Shown one piece after another: positions 59,915-64,000 of a stretch of DNA of 64,000 nucleotides; the first letter of the stretch is position 1, and each line of letters starts with the position of its first letter. The translations under genes were made by a program, and so were the position numbers. Location of the stretch: NCBI GenBank assembly GCA_018292915.2, contig JACVVK020000013.1:12501-76500 (forward strand), given 5' to 3'. Origin of the DNA: Batillaria attramentaria. Taxonomy: Eukaryota > Mollusca > Gastropoda > Batillariidae. The notes beneath the pieces are model-generated. The model was not told the origin of the DNA, did not search any database, and worked only from the letters and a program-made list of their open reading frames with translations.

Positions 59915-61563
59915 CACCCCCCAAAAGAAAAAAATAATAATGAAATTTTCTTAAAAATCATAGTGTCTGTTTCAAACATTGCCATTTCTTTGTTGCTGAT
60001 AAAATGTGGGTGGATTAATTTGTTTTCATGACATGATGAGTGTTTATTTTTTTCTTTTTCTTCAGCCTGGTGACACCCAGTGGGCTCACATCGGTGCCAT
60101 TAGGTGTGGAGACACCAGACATGATTGAGCTGCGAAAGAGGAGAATTGAGGATGCCATGGACCAGGGTGGAGACACGCCGGCACTGTACACGGTCCTGCC
60201 GGAGAAAAAGACGGCCGTCGGTGGTGCCATGATGGGTTCGGCTCACATCTACGACATCTCTGCAGTAAGTTTGTGCTCTTTGACACTGGATGGTTTTAAA
60301 TTTGATTGGTTTTAACAGTCTGCTGGGTTTTGTGGAGTAAGAGGTGTGTTGCAGTGGAAATAGAAAAAGGGACGCCCTTTGACTTTGCCATGACAGTTTT
60401 ATGGTTAGTGTATTGCTCAGCATGGATGAATCAATGGAGGAGTTGGGGGTGACTGTAGAATCAGAAAAAGTAAAGATCACACACTTCACATAATTAATTT
60501 TTCCAGGTGCAGCCAGGCAAAAAGGGCGGAGAAAAAGCCGGTACAGCCGAGGGGGTTGAGGTGACCTTGAACCCTGAGGAGCTTGACCTTGACACGGCGG
60601 CCATGCAGGCCAAGTACGAGGAAACAGTGCGTGAGCAACAGTCGCAGCTGGAGAAGGAAGATCTCTCGGACATGGTGGCCGCGCACGCTGCAAAACAGAG
60701 GGTAGGTGGTTTGTTGTTTGGGAATGGATGGCGGGTAAGAACGGTATGCATGGTTCTGTGTGTGTGTGTGTGTGTGTGTATGTGTGTGTGTGCACTTGGT
60801 TCTGTGTGTGTGTGGCTGTGCATGGATAAGACAGATGGGGTGGTGGGGAATATCAGACTGCCAGACAGCAGTTAAAAGATGTGAGTTTAGCTCATTGCTG
60901 ACCTTCACCACGCGCCGTGGAAGTCCCCTGTGACCCAGGCACTGTGTGCGTGCACAACCCTTGCCAACCAGGCGATTTTAGCAATTTTTTTGAAAGGGGT
61001 CTTCCTCAGATGTTTCCTAATCATGTTTGGTATGTTTTGAAAGATAATTATAAGCACTTTTATGAAAAACTATTTTTGATGGGCAAAAATTGGGCATAGC
61101 GGCCACAGTGAGTTCGGAGATAACATGGGACGTGGGTGCTTGGTAACAGCATCCTCACGCGTCAACGCCCGGGGTCTAGGTGTGTGGTTGGCAATGGTAT
61201 GCAAGGGCTCTGCACAGACGCTGGGTGCATGGTCGTGAAAACATTAAAAGCTTGTAAGACTGTTAAAAAAAAAAATTTCCTTTCACTCACCAGCAGATGC
61301 ATCAATGTTGTGCATAGCGTTGGAAGGTCACATCCAGTCAGTTTGCAGTTTCAGACGCTGCTTTCATGAGTTTGTGTGTTTGTCTGTCTATGGCTTGAAA
61401 CATTTTCCACTGCTCTCTTGTGCTCTTGATTGAGCGTTTGTGCGAATGTCTTTCTTCATGCGCACACCCTAGGTGATGACTTTCCCGTGTTTTGCAGAAA
61501 CGCAAGAAACAACAGGCGGACAGCGGCAAGTCATCAAAACGATACAAAGACTTCAAGTTCTAA
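44965..61563 (+). CDS. SF3B2: Splicing factor 3B subunit 2 (SAP145)
   Basis: U2 snRNP SF3b subunit that helps anchor U2 at the branch site in the nucleus. N-terminal half: glutamine-rich coiled coil (LDQELARKVALQTQMLEHQ), then a P/Q/M/G-rich region in one 1175-bp exon with 13 tandem 11-residue repeats, then IRLPQALEKILEFKS. Conserved half: basic KNKKRKKKKKKAKKNR, DUF382 (RPDVVEMHDVTAKDPRLLVH, RKYLQGKRGIEKQPFELPEF), PSP domain (VPPPWLIAMQRYGPPPSYPN), CSFGYHAGGWGKPPVDETGK, and C-terminus KRYKDFKF. Coding exons: 44965-44970, (45444-45465 optional), 46196-46216, 46986-47105, 47921-48067, 48456-48558, 48973-50147, 50757-50886, 51547-51662, 52267-52385, 52597-52675, 53014-53148, 54210-54296, 55046-55120, 55743-55895, 56157-56306, 56534-56623, 58050-58157, 58837-58944, 59466-59596, 60066-60264, 60507-60701, 61498-61563. 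About 1170 aa (human 895), no frameshift. The N-terminal SAP domain of vertebrate SF3B2 is not visible; the start is uncertain. Confidence 0.97.
45870..46045 (-). repeat. tRNA-derived SINE
   Basis: On the minus strand it starts GGGAGCCGGGGTGGTCGAAT, then GGTAGAGTGCTGAACTTCTC, CGGGTCGTGAGTTCGCATCC (B-box-like), then TTTGTGCTGGCTTTTTCATC and TTTGATATCATCCTTATATG. Same family as 8738, 10095 and 38115. Intronic in SF3B2. Confidence 0.85.
46590..46870 (+). repeat. Dispersed repeat with GACCTTGACTTAAGTTCAAGG motif
   Basis: Shares GTGTGTGTCCGC, ACAAACAGCAGAGGCACCAA, AATGACCTTGACT, AAGGTCA/CAAGGCCAT, AGCTGTC and GCATTTTCTC in the same order with 63795-64000. Family unknown; no terminal repeats are visible. 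Confidence 0.7.
47640..47755. repeat. CA-rich microsatellite
   Basis: An imperfect CACACGCA block followed by a pure AC run (about 47716-47748). Intronic in SF3B2. Confidence 0.9.
49590..50005 (+). repeat. SF3B2: 33-bp coding minisatellite in SF3B2, 13 copies
   Basis: The unit GGCCCCATGGGAATGGATCG, then AGGCCCCGACAGA, encodes GPMGMDRGPDR. Twelve GPMGM units start every 33 bases from 49593, followed by one GPMGQ unit. Differences are mostly synonymous (CCC/CCT); one unit has GPER. All six frames stay open because 33 is a multiple of three, which produces spurious minus-strand frames. Confidence 0.95.
50600..50680 (+). repeat. LINE/SINE-type 3' tail fragment
   Basis: GGGAGAACAGCGCTCTATAA, then AAGCCATGTATTATTATTATTA, resembles the GCGCTATATAAGTACAATTC plus (ATT)n end at 59330-59362. 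It follows a GT run (50585-50610). Confidence 0.5.
51010..51378 (+). mobile_element. Diverged copy of CAGGCTGGGGAATTG-ended DNA element
   Basis: Left end CAAGCTTGGGAAT, right end AATTCCCCAGCCT, with an internal order (TCATTTGGCAATTTTCAGCC, GAAAAGGTTGCAC, CATGATACATG, CTAAATGCCTTTA, GCCTAGGTTTC) matching 53729-54075. It is flanked by ATGATG on the left and AATGAT on the right, a possible decayed target duplication. Confidence 0.8.
52700..52772. repeat. (CT)n followed by poly-C
   Basis: About 24 CT units pass into C-runs and CTCCTTTTTTT, just after the SF3B2 exon 12 donor (52676). Confidence 0.9.
53729..54075 (+). mobile_element. Intact non-autonomous DNA element (MITE-like), 347 bp
   Basis: Perfect 15-bp terminal inverted repeats CAGGCTGGGGAATTG / CAATTCCCCAGCCTG. 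Both sides are flanked by CATACT, a perfect 6-bp target-site duplication. No coding capacity. Two further copies lie at 27961-28255 (reverse, truncated) and 51010-51378. The superfamily was not assigned. Intronic in SF3B2. Confidence 0.85.
54640..54725. repeat. Imperfect inverted repeat with a CRE palindrome
   Basis: Left arm GACGTCATTTTAGGGGGAAA and right arm TCTTTTCCCTCAAATGACGTC are inverted copies about 40 bases apart. The right arm contains TGACGTCA, the full CRE/ATF palindrome. Confidence 0.7.
55575..55630. repeat. GC/GT alternating repeat
   Basis: CACATGCGCGCGCGCGCATG is followed by a GT run. Intronic in SF3B2. Confidence 0.85.
56701..57602 (+). mobile_element. 902-bp element with 14-bp TIRs nested in another element
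   Basis: Ends CAGGCATGCTACTC and GAGTAGCATGCCTG are perfect inverted repeats. ATAAG (5 bp) is duplicated at both borders. The left part has hairpin TTCGCGGAAATCCGCGAA and CCGTGAAGTCCG repeats; the middle has CCAAT-type boxes (GATTGGCC, CCAATGAAA) and short ORFs at 57111-57305 and 57315-57398; the right part has a GC-rich palindrome CCGGGGGGGCATGCCCCCGG (about 57491-57510). No transposase is recognisable, so it is presumably non-autonomous. The superfamily was not assigned. Confidence 0.85.
57111..57305 (+). CDS. Small ORF inside the 902-bp element, 64 aa, unknown
   Basis: ATG to TAA, 64 codons, highly charged and tryptophan-containing (starts MFRSDIVERNKAGDWDKG; then NKWRWDWQSRSFEVKDDKGK; ends ITIDIIRVTKE). 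I do not recognise it. It is not low-complexity, and it follows a promoter-like stretch with CCAAT boxes. It could be a captured host exon, the first exon of a transposase gene, or chance. A second frame (57315-57398, MNLNCLLERLEEINQVHEIA...) follows 10 bases later and ends over CAG|GTATGA, a good splice donor. Confidence 0.35.
   Translation: MFRSDIVERNKAGDWDKGLKNKWRWDWQSRSFEVKDDKGKLKYNETYGDHIEKITIDIIRVTKE
58245..58490 (+). repeat. tRNA-related SINE, 3' two-thirds
   Basis: CTTTGGAAATGTTCAGCCC, then AATAGCTGAGCTGACCC, CACCATGTGATTGTAATGTG, AGAGAATGCATGTGCTTCAC and tail AAATTGGGTAAAGCGCCTGT, then CATTATTATTATTATC. It matches 26985-27335; the tRNA-like head is missing. Intronic in SF3B2. Confidence 0.85.
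58555..58700 (+). repeat. Short tandem repeat, about 45-bp unit, three copies
   Basis: TGGCACTTAYTGTCACCTGA, then CAAAAGCACTTGCATAAT, is repeated three times, with a CAATATCA insertion after the first copy. Confidence 0.85.
59185..59365 (+). mobile_element. LINE 3' end fragment
   Basis: GATTACTGAACGTTCCCCGT and following bases read LLNVPRRNLKTVGERAFSF, then AAPSLWNT, the well-known C-terminal motif of CR1/L2-like reverse-transcriptase ORFs (NVPR...GxRxFxxAAPxLWN). It jumps to the 3' tail TTTTGCGCTATATAAGTACA, then ATTCATTATTATTA, so it is internally deleted. Intronic in SF3B2. Confidence 0.8.
59633..59692. repeat. (GT)n microsatellite
   Basis: About 29 GT units, 37 bases after the SF3B2 exon donor at 59597. 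An opposite AC run lies at 59858-59912 in the same intron, so the transcript could form a hairpin. Confidence 0.95.
59847..59923. repeat. C-run and (AC)n microsatellite
   Basis: CCCCCCCCCCC, then about 27 AC units, then CCCCACCCCCC. Confidence 0.95.
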
Positions 61564-62420
61564 ATATGGCTGTTCACCGCATTGTTTGATTTTTTTTAAT
61601 TTTTTTTTTGTATTTTGAATGTGTTCATAAATTGTTGACATTTCCAGATGTGTTTCTCAGTGCCACTTTGTGGAGAAAACAAACATTGTCATGATCTTAT
61701 TATACACGTAGTGTAATATAGTGTGAAGTAGGGCAGGGAACACAGAAGCAGAAAAAAAAGAAGTTCGGAGTAGGGTTATTGATAAAATGAACGGACTGAT
61801 GTCAAGGGAGATTGGCCCATAACCTCCTGCATGTACTTTTGGTTTGTGGTCTTGTTTTTGCTGATGGATGTTTATCGTTTCATCTTCACAATCATCATAT
61901 AGGAAACAGTTCAGGGCAGATTTTGGCAGCATATCATTTTGTATTCACCTGTGCATCTTAACAACTGATTTGGTTGTTTCTTGACACTTCTGCAGGAAAA
62001 AAAACAGTGAGAGTATGTAACTGAAGTTGAAATCAAACTTCAAAGTAGACTCTTGTACTAAACTGGCAAGGTCTCAGTCAGCTAAGTACTACACATGTGT
62101 AGTTCTGAAAAACGTGAGATTCAGTGGGCTGACATTCTTGCACTTTTTTTTTTTTTTTTTTTTTAGAATTAGTAGCTCAAAAACACAAACACTGTAAGTT
62201 GGGCACAATTTGAAGAATGAAAATATCGATACTCGACAGTTATGGATTTTCAGTAATCAGTTCCTTTGGCATTCTTGAAATTAATGGATAAGTACAGTAA
62301 GGTATGTGTGTGAATGCGAATGATAATGATGGTCATAGACTTCATGTTCAGACACATAGTTGGGTTGTTGAATACCATGTATGTGTCAGAGAGAATAAAT
62401 CTCGATTGGACCAGCTAATT
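61564..62420 (+). other. SF3B2 3' UTR and flank
   Basis: No ORF of note. A canonical AATAAA at 62394-62399 lies 830 bases after the stop and is the best poly(A) signal. A T-run is at 62144-62164. Confidence 0.5.
62394..62399 (+). terminator. Candidate SF3B2 poly(A) signal
   Basis: GAGAATAAATC; the first canonical hexamer downstream of the stop at 61561-61563. Confidence 0.45.
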
Positions 62421-62464
62421 CTGGAGTTAGAGTGTCGTTAATGAGATGAAGTGTTTGGATGCCG

Positions 62465-62560
62465 AAACTTGTGCAGGCTTTTTGTGTCGTTCCATCTTTG
62501 ATATTAATCATACAAGGGGAAAAAGTATGTTAAATTCCCAACCAACCAAGCAGATACACA
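62465..62560 (+). repeat. SINE 3' tail fragment
   Basis: TTTGTGTCGTTCCATCTTTG, ATATTAATCATACAAGG, then AAAGTATGTTAAATTCCCAA, the tail also seen at 10160-10250 and 38215-38275. A CGCGCG/CACACA block follows (62567-62587). Confidence 0.65.
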
Positions 62561-62599
62561 TGCAAGCGCGCGCGCACACACACACACCACAGTGGCGAT

Positions 62600-63790
62600 A
62601 CTACGTCACAACACATCAGTGAGGTGGGAGCAAAAATACCGATAGTTGGTCCCAAAGTGGACAAATTACTCCACGAAAGGGACACGGTTGTGACTTTGAA
62701 TGAATGAGCGTTCGTTTCGAAGAAACTCGTGAGTGCTATGAACCAAACGGCATGTGCATATCGCCTACAGTCGCTACAAACTCGACCGGAAACAGCCGTT
62801 GCTCAGTGCAGAATTTGAAAATGGCGACACACATCCATGCTAAACGCCTCAGCTAGCCAAAAGCGAACCTAAACTACTATTGCAGACGAGAACCTGTGTC
62901 CGTTACTTACTAATCAAGCCGCACTGGCATGCCTGTGAAGGCTTGTTTTGTCTCTGGCTTCCTTTCTTTCCCTGCCCTCGGCACACTATGAGGTGCTGAC
63001 TGCTGTGTGGACAGTTAGTGTGGTGAGGTGGCGATTTTGTGAGCACAGCGTGTACACTGAACAATCCACAAAACAAGTCCATATCGAAGAAAGGACATTT
63101 TTACACATCAGTAAACTGTCCAAATTCGGTATTAAAGTTTTGAATTGGGTTATACAATATTTGCTATATATTTCAAGTGAACACTTACCTACCACCCGAA
63201 TTCTCAATCCTCACTAGACTGAGATTATCTCTGCTTCCAGCATGACAAAATGACTGCATGTCCTGAAAACGCATGCACAGTTTAATTTGGGAGCAGATTA
63301 TTTTGTATTTAGAACTAAATTACTCCCCTCCGCACACAAAACTTGCATTAGTATGACAAGTGCTCCACGGAGTTAAACTTTTAGTCAGTTCTCTGTTTCT
63401 CATGGGAATGAAGCCTTTCTAAGACACGTAGGCGATGAAATGTTCACGACGTAGTGTTGAAGACCTAACAAAAACAAAAAAAAGCAAGCCAAAAATCCGC
63501 AATGACGAAACATGTCGCACATTTGCAAACACATACTGAAACTGAGTAACCAGATAATGCCATTTCTGAACACAACACTTTATTTTTCACTGCCTTCTGC
63601 TTTTAAATGAAATCATAACAGTACCAAAAAAAAAATGATAACACACGACGGAGGGTTATTACATATTCTCCCTTTGTTACACAAGTGAGCTTTAAAAAAA
63701 GAAAGAAAAAAAGAGCCAAATCCTGTAATGACTTATTTTCTGTTTCTGTAGGAAGGTAAAAAGCTTGTGCTTGTTACTTTCAATTCTACT
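62600..63790. other. Intergenic, no gene seen; promoter-like stretch near 62790-62835
   Basis: ACCGGAAAC (ETS-like) is followed about 30 bases later by AAAATGGCGAC (YY1-like, about 62817-62827), whose ATG opens an 11-codon frame ending in TAG. This could be the start of a further gene to the right, but no coding exon is visible before the window ends. Confidence 0.3.
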
Positions 63791-63794
63791 TACT

Positions 63795-64000
63795 ACTAGC
63801 TGTCTGTGTGTGTGTCCGCAGTAAACCTTAACATTAGCTTTTTCTCAGAGTCTGCAAACAGCAGAGGCACCAAATTAACAGTCATGAGCCCTTCCAAAAA
63901 ATACCATTTTGAATGACCTTGACTCCATGTCAAGGTCACTATAGCTGTCTGTTTAGAAAGCTCACGTTAGCATTTTCTCGGAATCTACAAACACCAGAGT
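63795..64000 (+). repeat. Dispersed repeat, second copy, cut by window end
   Basis: Shares GTGTGTGTCCGC, CAAACAGCAGAGGCACCAA, GAATGACCTTGACTCCATG, TCAAGGTCA and TAGCATTTTCTC in order with 46590-46870. Confidence 0.7.

Overview
The window looks like a piece of an intron-rich animal nuclear genome, most likely a lophotrochozoan and probably a marine gastropod mollusc. The basis is short exons with GT/AG introns, four conserved metazoan housekeeping genes, long CA/GT/GA microsatellites and many tRNA-derived SINE fragments. The species cannot be fixed from sequence alone.

Layout. 1-3734 is 3' flank with simple repeats. 3735-29182 (minus) is a 28-exon gene for the Ral GTPase-activating protein beta subunit (RALGAPB). 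29235-30128 is the region between two divergent genes. 30129-39439 (plus) is a 20-exon gene for the pseudokinase SCYL1. 39440-42611 holds the SCYL1 3' flank with a dead LINE fragment and the convergent end of the next gene. 42612-44206 (minus) is the four-exon gene for mitochondrial ribosomal protein L11 (MRPL11). 44207-44409 is a compact bidirectional promoter. About 44407-61563 (plus) is the gene for splicing factor SF3B2, with a very long low-complexity N-terminal region containing a 33-bp coding minisatellite. 61564-64000 is 3' flank and dispersed repeats. The genes are two head-to-head pairs that meet tail to tail. They act in different processes (Ral GTPase control, Golgi/COPI traffic, mitochondrial translation, U2 snRNP), so this is a chromosomal neighbourhood and not an operon.

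Two themes stand out. First, mobile DNA: a 902-bp element with 14-bp terminal inverted repeats and a 5-bp target duplication sits inside an older TA-flanked element in an SF3B2 intron. It carries two short ORFs and a splice-donor-like end. A separate family of about 350 bp with CAGGCTGGGGAATTG ends has three copies, one with a perfect 6-bp target duplication. Second, coding sequence integrity: SF3B2 reads cleanly, but RALGAPB needs about 19 single-base corrections, MRPL11 two and SCYL1 one, while splice sites and protein similarity stay intact. This points to uneven base accuracy more than gene death, but reads are needed to decide. Three tandem duplications also copy exon edges and splice sites into introns. 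I found no CRISPR array, operon, virus or clearly novel multi-gene system. Family assignments rest on protein similarity judged from memory; no database search was run.
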